This document shows, piece by piece, positions 50,341 to 58,056 of a stretch of 64,000 nucleotides of DNA. Position 1 is the first letter of the stretch. The number at the start of each line of letters is the position of its first letter. Position numbers and translations under genes: made by a program. The stretch is from NCBI RefSeq assembly GCF_002803845.1, contig NZ_CP024985.1, forward strand, positions 8,381,501 through 8,445,500. Reading direction: 5' to 3'. The stretch comes from Streptomyces lavendulae subsp. lavendulae. GTDB taxonomy: Bacteria > Actinomycetota > Actinomycetes > Streptomycetales > Streptomycetaceae. The notes below the pieces were generated by a model. It had not been told where the DNA came from. It worked only from the letters and a program-made list of their open reading frames with translations, and did no database searches.

Positions 50341-50514
50341 ATGGGCGCCGGTAAGAAGGTCAAGAACGTCGCCAAGACGACCAAGGGCAAGGTGAAGGAA
50401 ACCACGGGCAAGGCAGTGGGGAACGAGAGTCTGGAGGCCAAGGGGCATAGGGAGCAGATGCTGGGTGACGCGAAGCAGACAGCCCAGAAGGCCAAAGACA
50501 CACTGAAGCACTGA
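50341..50514 (+). CDS. CsbD-family stress protein
   Basis: A 57-residue charged protein, MGAGKKVKNVAKTTKGKVKE ... LGDAKQTAQKAKDTLKH. It is a clearer CsbD member than that at 44606, with the TTGKAVGNESLEAKG core. The start ATG follows GGGAGGTGAG. The 230-bp upstream gap includes a GGGGGGTAGG that could be part of a stress promoter, but I cannot fix it. A hairpin terminator follows at 50552. Confidence 0.92.
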   Translation: MGAGKKVKNVAKTTKGKVKETTGKAVGNESLEAKGHREQMLGDAKQTAQKAKDTLKH

Positions 50515-50551
50515 CACGCCGAGGTGAGCTGATACGCGAGGTGATACGGGG

Positions 50552-50587
50552 GTGAGGGCCGGCGGGAGATCTCCTGCCGGCCCTCAC
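50552..50587. terminator. Hairpin between convergent csbD and SRPBCC genes
   Basis: GTGAGGGCCGGCGGGAGA and TCTCCTGCCGGCCCTCAC form an 18-bp stem with one mismatch and no loop. It lies between the csbD stop and the SRPBCC stop, so it probably ends transcription from both sides. Confidence 0.85.
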
Positions 50588-50621
50588 ACGTGTCGATCGC
50601 TGCTGCTTCAGAGGGACGGCT

Positions 50622-51674
50622 TCACGCGGGCTGTCGGCGCCGGCGTCGGCGAGGCGGAGCCGGCTCGTCGTCTTCTTCCTCCTCAGGTTCCTCCTCAGGT
50701 TCCTCTTCTTCCTCTTCGAATTCCTCGTCGCTGTACTGGGCGTCTTCGTCCGCGTCGCCTTCTTCGCCCTGCTCCTGGCCGTCCGCGTACTCCTCCTCGT
50801 CGTCCTCGGAGCCGCCGTCCTCGTACTCGCCTTCCTCCGGCTCTTCGGCCTGTTCCTCTTCGAGTGCTTCTTCGTGTGTCTGGACGACCTCGCCGTCGCG
50901 GATCTCGCCGCGCCAGCCTTCCGGTTCGTCGGTGGTGAGCATGGCGTAGCGCAGGAAGTTCTTCAGATCCAGGCGCAGTCGGCGGCCCTGGGCACGCCAC
51001 AGATTGCCGGTCTTCTCGAACAGCCCGGAGGGGTAGTACTCGACGACGATGACAATGCGGGTCAGCGACGGGGCCAGTTCGTGGAAGGTGACGCAGCCGC
51101 GGGTCGTTCCCTTGGCGCCCTGAGAGGTCCACACGATGCGGTCGTCGGGTACCTGTTCCTGAACGGTTGCCTTGAAGCTTCGTGTCGAGGGACCGACCTT
51201 GACCTTCCAGTCGCTGGTGGTGTCATCGTCGCGGGAGACGTCGCGGACGCCTTTGGTGAATCCGCTGAAGTCCTCGTACTGCGTCCAGTGGTCGTAGACC
51301 GTGCGCAACGGCAAGCCGACGTCGAGGGCCTCGACGATGTTGACGACTTTGCCGCCACTGCTCTTACGGCCTTTGCCTTTGCCGCCACCGAACGCTTCAG
51401 TGACCTTGTCCTTGAGGTTGCCGAGCTTCTGGCTGGCGAACGCTTTCAGGGGGGAGTCGCCCTGCAAGATCCGGCTGCCGATGCCGGCGACGTCCGAGAG
51501 GCTGCCGTTGTTGTCGGCGACGTCGTAGAGCTGGTCGGTGACGTCGGAGAGCTTGTCGGTCGCCTTGTCGGCCAGTTGGTCGGCCTGGGCGGCGAGGTAT
51601 CCAGTGAGTTCCTTCAGCAGCTTGTCCATCCCGGAGGGGGACTCCGACGAGCCTGTGCGGTCTGAGGTTGCCAT
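50622..51674 (-). CDS. SRPBCC-domain protein with long acidic tail (gas-vesicle locus)
   Basis: A 350-residue protein. Residues 15-60 are a helical region (MDKLLKELTGYLAAQADQLA). Residues about 110-250 form a polyketide-cyclase/SRPBCC fold (EALDVGLPLRTVYDHWTQYE, then FHELAPSLTRIVIVVEYYPS). The last 90 residues are almost all Glu and Asp, ending PPRRRRRRQPA. The stop-to-start gap to the upstream gene is only three bases, so it is the second gene of an operon that diverges from gvpO. Such proteins are found in Streptomyces gvp loci, but their role in vesicle formation is unknown. Confidence 0.85.
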   Translation of the reverse strand: MATSDRTGSSESPSGMDKLLKELTGYLAAQADQLADKATDKLSDVTDQLYDVADNNGSLSDVAGIGSRILQGDSPLKAFASQKLGNLKDKVTEAFGGGKGKGRKSSGGKVVNIVEALDVGLPLRTVYDHWTQYEDFSGFTKGVRDVSRDDDTTSDWKVKVGPSTRSFKATVQEQVPDDRIVWTSQGAKGTTRGCVTFHELAPSLTRIVIVVEYYPSGLFEKTGNLWRAQGRRLRLDLKNFLRYAMLTTDEPEGWRGEIRDGEVVQTHEEALEEEQAEEPEEGEYEDGGSEDDEEEYADGQEQGEEGDADEDAQYSDEEFEEEEEEPEEEPEEEEDDEPAPPRRRRRRQPA

Positions 51675-51677
51675 GGC

Positions 51678-52730
51678 CTACCTCCGCGTGGACGGCTTGC
51701 GCGCCGCCGTCTTCTTGGCGGCTGTCTTGCGTGCCGGGCTGCGGCCTGTGGTCTTCTTGGCGGTGCCCCTGCTGGCAGCGCTCTTGCGTGCCGGGCTCTG
51801 AGCTGTGCTCCTCTTGCGCGGCGGGGCGCTGGTCTTCTTCGTAGCCGCCGTGCGCGGGGCACTCTTCTTGGCGGGCGCTGCCTTCTTTGCCGGTCGGGCG
51901 CCAGTGGTCTTCTTCGCTGCCGTCTTCCTGGCGGGGGAGGACTTTTTCGCCGCGGCCTTCTTCGCGGGTGCGGCCTCCCTGGAGGGCGCTGCCTTCTTCG
52001 CGGGCGTCCTCCTTGCGGGGGCGGCCTTCTTTGCGGGTGCCGGCTTCTTCGCAGGTGCTGACTTCTTCGCCGGGGTGGGGCGCGCGGTCCTTCGGGCGGG
52101 TGCCGCGGCCTTGCTGCTGCGTGCGCGAGCCGAGGTGCGAGTCCGGCGCGGTCGCGGGGGAGGCTCCTCCTCTTCCGCTTCCTCCTCCGGCTCTTCCTCC
52201 TCCGGCTCCTCTTCCTCGGGTTCCTCTTCTTCCTCGGGTTCCTCCTCCTCTTCGGCCTCCGCCTCCGGTCCCTGCTCGCCCTCTTCCTCGTCTTCCTCCT
52301 CTTCGTCTTCTTCGGCCTCGTCCTCGGGCTCGGCGTAGGCCTCCTCGTCCTCTCCCGCGTAGTCCTCGGCTTCCTCGTCCTCGTACGGTTCCTCGTCCTC
52401 CTCCTCGTCTCGACCGCTGCGGGTGAGTTCGAGGGTGCGCTCGTGCAGTACGCCGGCGAGGTCGGCAAGCTTTCGGTTGGCCGCGACAGCCAGCGCTTGC
52501 TTGCCGGCGTCGAGGGCTTCTCCGCGCAGCTGCTCGGCAAGTTCTTCGAACTGTGGCATCTCCTTGAGTCGGGAGGCGCCTTCCTTGAGGAGCTGTCCGG
52601 GTTCGAGCCCGAAGCGGCGACCGGCGAGATAGGTCGCCACGGTGAAGGCCAGGCGGCCCTTCTTCGTGCGGCCGAGTAGGTATCCGCCAGCCACAGCGGC
52701 TGCGAGCGCGATCTTGGTGGTGTCCTCCAT
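51678..52730 (-). CDS. Gas-vesicle-locus protein with acidic block and histone-H1-like tail
   Basis: A 350-residue protein from ATG 52730, preceded by CAGGGGATG. Residues 1-110 form a membrane-proximal helical domain (IALAAAVAGGYLLGRTKKGR). Residues about 115-195 are almost all Glu with Asp and Pro. Residues about 205-350 are a histone-H1-like stretch of AAKKA/APAKK repeats, which usually bind DNA or polyphosphate. Databases often misname it a DNA primase. It is the first gene of a pair with the SRPBCC protein. The acidic and basic halves could pair within or between molecules. It may organise vesicles near the nucleoid, which is speculation. Confidence 0.8.
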   Translation of the reverse strand: MEDTTKIALAAAVAGGYLLGRTKKGRLAFTVATYLAGRRFGLEPGQLLKEGASRLKEMPQFEELAEQLRGEALDAGKQALAVAANRKLADLAGVLHERTLELTRSGRDEEEDEEPYEDEEAEDYAGEDEEAYAEPEDEAEEDEEEEDEEEGEQGPEAEAEEEEEPEEEEEPEEEEPEEEEPEEEAEEEEPPPRPRRTRTSARARSSKAAAPARRTARPTPAKKSAPAKKPAPAKKAAPARRTPAKKAAPSREAAPAKKAAAKKSSPARKTAAKKTTGARPAKKAAPAKKSAPRTAATKKTSAPPRKRSTAQSPARKSAASRGTAKKTTGRSPARKTAAKKTAARKPSTRR

Positions 52731-52931
52731 GATCATCCCCTGCCAGGGCGCTTTTCGGTCTTGATCGTGTCGCCCGGGGGCAGTGGATCTCCACGTACGC
52801 GCTGCCCGGCGACGAGAAGGAGGTCCGGCCGGAGGCCGTCTCCGAAAGGGCTTCCGCCCCGATGTGGGGCTTATGCCTGGATTTGGTGACATTCTAGTTT
52901 CTATGAGGCCGTCTCCCCAAGGGAGGGCCAT

Positions 52932-53306
52932 ATGGCCGCAGCGGAACCTGCACGCCCCCGGCGGGCCTCTTCGCACTCCGCCGGCGCCGGCGAAGGGCAG
53001 GACAGGGAAAGGCCCAGGCGCACAGCGCCCCTGCGCCGTTCCGGAAAAACGCGCGCGGCGGCGGCTATGCGTGCCGCGGCGCAGCAGCTCGCCGAACTGC
53101 TGGGCCGGCTTCCGGATTCCATCTCCTCGCTCAAGCCGACCGAGGACGGCTGGGAGGCGCAGGTGGAAGTGGTGGAGCTGGAACGCATCCCGGACACCAC
53201 CAGCGTGATGGCGAGCTATCGGGTTGCGCTGGACGAGGACGGCGAGTTGATCTCCTACGAACGCACCCGCCGCTACACCCGCGGCATGATCGACCGGCCG
53301 ACCTGA
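52932..53306 (+). CDS. gvpO: Gas vesicle protein GvpO
   Basis: A 124-residue protein from ATG 52932 after GGGAGGG. A low-complexity basic N-terminus is followed by the GvpO core: AAQQLAELLGRLPDSISSLK then DGWEAQVEVVELERIPDTTS and MASYRVALDEDGELISYERT, ending RRYTRGM. GvpO is a minor or regulatory component found in actinomycete and halophile clusters. It opens the eight-gene gvp run. Confidence 0.93.
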   Translation: MAAAEPARPRRASSHSAGAGEGQDRERPRRTAPLRRSGKTRAAAAMRAAAQQLAELLGRLPDSISSLKPTEDGWEAQVEVVELERIPDTTSVMASYRVALDEDGELISYERTRRYTRGMIDRPT

Positions 53307-53335
53307 GCACAGGATGACCGGCGGAAGGAGGCGCC

Positions 53336-53800
53336 ATGACCATGGTGCCGCAGGGCGGTGGCCCCGTCGCCCGGGGGCAAGGAGGCGGCACGAGCAGCCT
53401 CTACGACGTCCTGGAACTCATCCTCGACCGTGGGCTGGTCATCGACGTCTTCGTCCGCGTCTCCCTGGTGGGCATCGAACTCATCAAGATTGACGCGCGG
53501 ATCGTCGTGGCCAGCGTCGACACCTACCTCCGCTTTGCCGAGGCCTGCAACCGCCTCGACCTCGAAGCAGGCCGCAAGGCCCCAGCCCAGCTTCCCGACG
53601 TCATGGGGAACATGATGGAAGGAGGGGCCCGCGGGAAGTCCAAGGGAGCTATCAGCGGAGCCGTCGAGGCCGTCACCGATTCCCTGACCGGTAAGTCCTC
53701 CCAGTCCAGGGAGCCCGAAGAGGAGGAAGAGGCGGAGGAAGAGGTACCCAGGAGACGCCGCCCTGCCGCCCGGCGCCCAGTACGGCGGGAGAAGGAGTAA
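53336..53800 (+). CDS. gvpA: Gas vesicle structural protein GvpA, with extended tail
   Basis: A 154-residue protein from ATG 53336 with GGAAGGAGG upstream. Residues about 19-75 are the GvpA core (SSLYDVLELILDRGLVIDVF then VRVSLVGIELIKIDARIVVA and SVDTYLRFAEACNRL), the main rib-forming protein. GvpA in other bacteria ends soon after this. Here there are about 75 further residues: a Gly/Ser-rich helix, a Glu-rich block and an Arg-rich end. The extra tail would face outwards or inwards on the shell and is unusual for a shell protein. It is the only full-length GvpA in the run, so it should be the main shell protein. Confidence 0.93.
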   Translation: MTMVPQGGGPVARGQGGGTSSLYDVLELILDRGLVIDVFVRVSLVGIELIKIDARIVVASVDTYLRFAEACNRLDLEAGRKAPAQLPDVMGNMMEGGARGKSKGAISGAVEAVTDSLTGKSSQSREPEEEEEAEEEVPRRRRPAARRPVRREKE

Positions 53801-53803
53801 CCG

Positions 53804-54523
53804 ATGCCGCTCTACGTGTACTCGATCGCCGCGAAGGACCACCCCCTCCGGCTGGACGGCGTCAGCGGCGTCGGCCCCGAGCCCTCCCCGCTGCGCACGG
53901 TCACTGCAGGCACGCTGTGCGCGGTGGTCAGCGACATCGCAGAGGAGATCCGGCCCAAACGCCGAGACCTGAACGCCCACCAACAGGTCCAGGAGCTGCT
54001 GATGGCCGACGGGGTGATCCTGCCGCTGCAATTCGGGTACATCGCGACCGACGATCTCGCCGTCCGCCAGGCTCTCGAGTCCAACGAGGAGAGCTACCTC
54101 GGTGCGCTGGGGCGCCTGGAGGGGTGCGCCGAGTACCACGTCAGGGCCTCGCAGGCCGATGAGGCACCACTGCTGCAGCAGATCCTTCAGGATGTGCCCG
54201 AGGCGCGCGACCTCAACGACCGGATCCGCAGCGGAGACCGGGACCCCAGCCTGCCCCTCGCCCTGGGCGAAATAGTCGCCCGCGAGGTGCAGGTACGGCA
54301 GGAGGCCCTGGCGGCCGGCCTGACCGAGGCGCTCGTCCCCTTCTCCCGCGAATACCTGGCCCACCCACCCTCGGGGAGCGACTTCCTCAACCTCTCCCTC
54401 CTCGTGCACGACGAGCACAAGCAGGCCCTGCGTACCGCGGAAGCAAACCTGGCACGGGAGATCGGCAGCGACATCGACCTGCGCTTTTCCGGACCGCTGC
54501 CCCCCTACAGCTTCGTCCAGTAA
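53804..54523 (+). CDS. gvpF: Gas vesicle protein GvpF
   Basis: A 239-residue protein that begins MPLYVYSIAAKDHPLRLDGV and continues TAGTLCAVVSDIAEEIRP, then MADGVILPLQFGYIATDDLA, the standard GvpL/GvpF fold. It ends RFSGPLPPYSFVQ, the family's closing motif. GvpF binds GvpA and supports its assembly. It starts four bases after gvpA. Confidence 0.95.
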   Translation: MPLYVYSIAAKDHPLRLDGVSGVGPEPSPLRTVTAGTLCAVVSDIAEEIRPKRRDLNAHQQVQELLMADGVILPLQFGYIATDDLAVRQALESNEESYLGALGRLEGCAEYHVRASQADEAPLLQQILQDVPEARDLNDRIRSGDRDPSLPLALGEIVAREVQVRQEALAAGLTEALVPFSREYLAHPPSGSDFLNLSLLVHDEHKQALRTAEANLAREIGSDIDLRFSGPLPPYSFVQ

Positions 54524-54550
54524 CCACCCCACACACGGAAGGGGAACGCT

Positions 54551-54799
54551 ATGGGAATCCTGACCTACCTGCTGACGCTCCCCGTAGCACCGGTACGCGC
54601 TGTCACATGGGTTGCCCAGCGCGTGGTCGACCAGGCGGAAGCGGAGTACTACGACCCCGCTCCGATCTGGCGGGGACTGGCGGAGCTGGAGCAGCAGCTG
54701 CTGCGCGGAGAGATCGATCAGGAGACCTTCGACCGCCACGAGGACGAGCTGCTCAACCGGCTGGAAGAGATCGCAGCGTTCCGGCAGCAGCTTCCCTGA
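54551..54799 (+). CDS. gvpG: Gas vesicle protein GvpG
   Basis: An 82-residue protein: MGILTYLLTLPVAPVRAVTW, VAQRVVDQAEAEYYDPAPIW and LEQQLLRGEIDQETFDRHED, a textbook GvpG. It is a helical minor protein needed to start vesicle formation. It has AAGGGG upstream. Confidence 0.95.
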   Translation: MGILTYLLTLPVAPVRAVTWVAQRVVDQAEAEYYDPAPIWRGLAELEQQLLRGEIDQETFDRHEDELLNRLEEIAAFRQQLP

Positions 54800-54820
54800 G
54801 TCGAAGAACGAGGGGCCACC

Positions 54821-55240
54821 GTGACCGAACCTCTGCCCGGCCGACCCGGAAGCTTTGCCTCCCGCGCGCCGATGCCATACGGGCAGTCCTCCACCTCCAG
54901 CCTCGCCGACATCCTTGAGCGTGTCCTGGACAAAGGGATCGTCATCGCCGGCGACATCCGCATCAACCTCCTCGACATCGAGCTGTTGACCATCAAGCTC
55001 CGCATCTTGATCGCCTCCGTGGACAAGGCCAAGGAGATGGGCATTGACTGGTGGGAGCACGACCCCTCCCTGTCGTCCCGGCACACGGGCAGCCCGCTGG
55101 AACAGGAGAACCGCAGACTGCGTGCCGAACTCGACGCCCTGCGCGGCCGACTCGAACCCGGCGCGTACGGCGACGAAGAGGTCCCGGGTGAGGAACCGGG
55201 CGCCCGACCGGCCGGCCGACGACGGAAGAGCCCTCCGTGA
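54821..55240 (+). CDS. gvpJ: Gas vesicle protein GvpJ (GvpA-like minor protein)
   Basis: A 139-residue protein from GTG 54821. The GvpA-like core reads SLADILERVLDKGIVIAGDI then RINLLDIELLTIKLRILIAS and VDKAKEMGIDWW. The Trp-Trp after the core and the following coil (QENRRLRAELDALRGRLEPG) fit GvpJ. These minor shell-type proteins nucleate or cap vesicles. Its stop overlaps the next start. Confidence 0.9.
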   Translation: MTEPLPGRPGSFASRAPMPYGQSSTSSLADILERVLDKGIVIAGDIRINLLDIELLTIKLRILIASVDKAKEMGIDWWEHDPSLSSRHTGSPLEQENRRLRAELDALRGRLEPGAYGDEEVPGEEPGARPAGRRRKSPP

Positions 55241-56067
55241 ACACCTCCGGCAGCCTTACCTACGTCTACGCAGTCACCCACCGGACCGGCCCGCTGGGCG
55301 AAGCCCTCGCCGGCCTGCACGGCATCGGCCAGGCCCCGCTCAGGCTCCTTCCTCTCACCAGCGACACCGAGCCCGCCCCCAGTACGTCGCTCGCCTTCGT
55401 GGCCAGCGACGTGCCCGAACAGGACTTCAACGAGACCGCCCTTAAGAACCACTTCGAGGACCTGGGCTGGCTTGAGTACGTCGCGCGCACCCATCACGAT
55501 GTCGTCCAGGCCGTCGCCGCCCGGGCCCCCGTCCTGCCCCTGCGCATGGCCACCGTGTACCAGGACGACCACCGGGCTCGGCAAGCGCTCGCCGCCCAAC
55601 AGGACGTATTCAGCCAGCGACTCGACCAGCTGCGCGCCCAGACCGAGTACGGGGTGAAGATTTACCTCACGCCCGAGGCCACGCAGCCCCCTGCAGCTGC
55701 CCCCGCCCCGGCTGCCAGCCCGGGCAAGGCCTATCTGCAGGCACGCAGGGCCCAGCGCCGCTCCCGCGACGCCGTCTACCAGCAGGCAGAACAGGCTGCC
55801 GAGACCATCGAGACCATCGCCTCGCGCCATGCCACCCAGCGTGTGCGCCACGCACCCCAGCGCGGCGAACTCACCGGTCCCCAGGAGAACGTCCTCAACG
55901 ACGCCTACCTCATCCCCGACGAGCGGGCGGGGCAGTTCAAGGCTGCCATCGCCGACGCCGCCGAGCGCTTCCCCGACCTGCGCATCGAGGTCACCGGCCC
56001 CTGGGCTCCCTACTCCTTCGCCATGACGACGGTCGGCCCGACCGACGCCCCCGAGCCTCCACCATGA
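55237..56067 (+). CDS. gvpL: Gas vesicle protein GvpL (GvpL/GvpF family)
   Basis: A 276-residue protein from GTG 55237 (ATGA-like GTGA overlap with gvpJ). It reads GSLTYVYAVTHRTGPLGEAL then ARAPVLPLRMATVYQDDHRA and ends RIEVTGPWAPYSFAMT, the GvpL/F pattern. An Ala/Pro-rich insert lies near residues 148-165. It interacts with several Gvp proteins during assembly. Confidence 0.93.
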   Translation: MNTSGSLTYVYAVTHRTGPLGEALAGLHGIGQAPLRLLPLTSDTEPAPSTSLAFVASDVPEQDFNETALKNHFEDLGWLEYVARTHHDVVQAVAARAPVLPLRMATVYQDDHRARQALAAQQDVFSQRLDQLRAQTEYGVKIYLTPEATQPPAAAPAPAASPGKAYLQARRAQRRSRDAVYQQAEQAAETIETIASRHATQRVRHAPQRGELTGPQENVLNDAYLIPDERAGQFKAAIADAAERFPDLRIEVTGPWAPYSFAMTTVGPTDAPEPPP

Positions 56068-56285
56068 CCGTCAGCGAACACGGCGAGCCCCTGCCCGGCC
56101 GCCAGGTCGCCCTCGTCGACCTCCTCGACCGGCTCCTGAGCGGCGGAGTCGTCCTCACCGGCGACATCGTCCTGTCCATCGCCGACATCGACCTCGTACG
56201 TATCTCCCTGCGTGCCCTCATCGTCTCCGTCAGCTCCGAGATCGCCCCCGCCGGTGAGCAGGAGGGCGGACGCGATGAGCCGTGA
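56064..56285 (+). CDS. gvpS: Gas vesicle protein GvpS (short GvpA-like)
   Basis: A 73-residue protein starting in an ATGA overlap with gvpL. The core is QVALVDLLDRLLSGGVVLTG then DIVLSIADIDLVRISLRALI and VSVSSEIAP, a GvpA-type fold with little else. The position between gvpL and gvpK fits GvpS of actinomycete clusters. Confidence 0.88.
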   Translation: MTVSEHGEPLPGRQVALVDLLDRLLSGGVVLTGDIVLSIADIDLVRISLRALIVSVSSEIAPAGEQEGGRDEP

Positions 56286-56679
56286 ACACCTCCCGCCTCC
56301 ACACTCCCGGCCCGGCCGAGTCCAAGACCTGGGCGACAGCCTCTCCCAGGCCTTCCGGCTCATCCAGGCGCCCCCCGCCCCTCACGACAAACCCGCCCGC
56401 CCTGCCCACCGCCTGACAACTGACCCGGACGCCGTGGGGGAAGACCTTCTGAAGCTCGTCCTCACCATCATCGAGCTCCTGCGCCAGCTCATCGAACGCC
56501 AAGCCCTGCGCCGCGTCGATACCGGCGATCTCACCGATGAACAGGAGGAAGAACTCGGTGCCACCCTCCTCGCCCTCCATGACAGCCTGGCCGACCTTTG
56601 CGAGGAACATGGCTACGCCCTGGAGGACCTCAACATCGACCTCGGCCCCCTCGGCTCCCTCCTTCCGCCCCGCGGCTGA
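56275..56679 (+). CDS. gvpK: Gas vesicle protein GvpK
   Basis: A 134-residue protein from ATG 56275, overlapping the end of gvpS by 11 bases. It reads RLTTDPDAVGEDLLKLVLTI then IELLRQLIERQALRRVDTGD and AHDSLADL-type LLALHDSLADLCEEHGYALE, ending LNIDLGPLGSLL. This is GvpK, a minor protein. It ends the gvp run; no terminator hairpin is obvious before the convergent TetR gene. Confidence 0.94.
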   Translation: MSREHLPPPHSRPGRVQDLGDSLSQAFRLIQAPPAPHDKPARPAHRLTTDPDAVGEDLLKLVLTIIELLRQLIERQALRRVDTGDLTDEQEEELGATLLALHDSLADLCEEHGYALEDLNIDLGPLGSLLPPRG

Positions 56680-56766
56680 TGCCCTGATACCCCCCAACCA
56701 CAGCAGGCGCGGCGGCCCCGCAGGGCCACTTCCTCGACACCTGGCAGTTTTCGTGCGGCCGCGCGC

Positions 56767-57417
56767 TCAGTGGGAGGCGAGCAGGTCGATCTCGGCCTGG
56801 TAAAGCAGGGCGGGGTCGCATTCCATTCCGGCAAAGTGACCGCTGAGTTCCAGGGAGAGCACCCCGTGCAGCCGGGTCCGCAAGGAAATGGCCAGTCGCT
56901 GCGCCGACGCCGTCTCGGCCCGCCCTACCGACTGCCCAGGGCCGTCCTCCAGTGGGGTCTCGGGCGTACTCGCGCGCGCGTCCGGTACGTCGGCGCATGC
57001 ATCGGTGAATATGTCCATGATCTCCCCCGCCAACGCGGCGACGTCAGCTGGGCTGCGGTAGCCCGGCACCGGAGGTCCGTAGACGAGGAAGTACCGCTGC
57101 GGGTCATCGAGCGCCCACATGCGCAGGGCCTGCCCGAGGCCTGCAAGGTCCCCTTTTCCCTGAGCAGCCGCAGTCCTGAGTGTCCCCACCAAGCTCTGGT
57201 AGGCGTCATGAACCAATTCTGTGAGCAACTCGTCGCGGCTCGTGAAATATCGGTAGAGCCCGGTGCCGCTGAGGCCCATAAGTCTGGCGATCCCGTTGAG
57301 GGAGAGCGCGGACGTTCCGGCAGCGGTGATCTGCTCCCAGGCCCGTTGTTTGATCTCTGACCGAACCTGCTGCCGGTACCGCTCACGGGGGGTAGTCGTC
57401 GAAGCTGCTTCACCCAT
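56767..57417 (-). CDS. TetR-family regulator at the gvp locus
   Basis: A 216-residue protein. The helix-turn-helix (residues 18-62) reads EIKQRAWEQITAAGTSALSL then NGIARLMGLSGTGLYRYFTS. The C-terminal WHG-type ligand domain contains ALRMWALDDPQRYFLVYGPP. A candidate operator with two CTCGCGAG boxes lies just before its start. It converges with gvpK, so it may or may not control the gvp genes. Ligand unknown. Confidence 0.9.
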   Translation of the reverse strand: MGEAASTTTPRERYRQQVRSEIKQRAWEQITAAGTSALSLNGIARLMGLSGTGLYRYFTSRDELLTELVHDAYQSLVGTLRTAAAQGKGDLAGLGQALRMWALDDPQRYFLVYGPPVPGYRSPADVAALAGEIMDIFTDACADVPDARASTPETPLEDGPGQSVGRAETASAQRLAISLRTRLHGVLSLELSGHFAGMECDPALLYQAEIDLLASH

Positions 57418-57429
57418 GACAGCCTCCTC

Positions 57430-57458
57430 CTCGCGAGTTACACCCTATCGCTCGCGAG
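57430..57458. promoter_or_regulatory. Candidate TetR operator with two CTCGCGAG boxes
   Basis: CTCGCGAG, itself a palindrome, occurs at 57430-57437 and 57451-57458, 21 bp apart (two helical turns). It is 13-40 bases before the TetR start codon. The spacing suits binding of two dimers on one face. Confidence 0.7.
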
Positions 57459-57594
57459 GGATTGCGGTGCCTACCGGCCGCCATGTCCGGCAAGGAAACA
57501 GCCCCGCCTCCGGGGGTTGGGCTCTTGTCCCGTCGGACATCACCGGTCCGAGCGCGCGCACAAGCTGTACGCGCCGGCTTGCTCCATACGGGAT

Positions 57595-57737
57595 TCAACG
57601 CTTGAACCTGTCCTTTGTCTCTTCCTTCAGATGGCGGGCCTTGCCCCGCGCTCCCAAGGCTGTGCCCTTGGCGGCCGTGTCACCGCCCGGCCGACGACCT
57701 GCCTTGTTGCTGCCTTCATCTTCTCTTTCGCACCCAT
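57595..57737 (-). pseudogene. CsbD-family gene, frameshifted
   Basis: From ATG 57737 the frame reads MGAKEKMKAAT, the CsbD start. The native continuation, one base over, is NKAGRRPGGDTAAKGTALGA then RGKARHLKEETKDRFKR and a TGA at 57595. One inserted or lost base near 57705 breaks it. As written, the ATG frame would give a 36-residue protein with the wrong end. Confidence 0.65.
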
Positions 57738-58056
57738 CTTCGCCCCATTGCTTGTCCGCTGAACTGCGCTTCCAAGGGGCTTCTGCCCGCTTGCCCCAGC
57801 GGAAGCGGCCCCCAAATGCGTCGTGCAGGTTTCGCTGGCGACTGCCCTGGAATACGACATACGAGAGCCGAAACCCCACGGATAACAGCAGTTTGCCCAA
57901 AACATGGGAAGCTGGTTTGGTCGATCCCCGTGCACGCCTGCGAGAGGAGCGGCCACCATGCACGCGGCCGAACCCAGGCATTTCAACGATTAGCCCCCAG
58001 GGGTCGGCGGCTGCAGAGAACACGGAACCGCAAATCCGGAGGCGCGGGAGTACGAC
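57738..58056. other. Gap with no gene seen
   Basis: About 320 bp between the csbD remnant and the gene at 58057. It should contain their divergent promoters. No clear repeats or coding signal. Confidence 0.4.

Noticed and set aside
51397..52794. Alternative frames over the Glu-rich and AKKA-rich coding tracts
   Set aside because: They arise from the repetitive codons of the real minus-strand genes and give only Arg/Ser/Gly runs.
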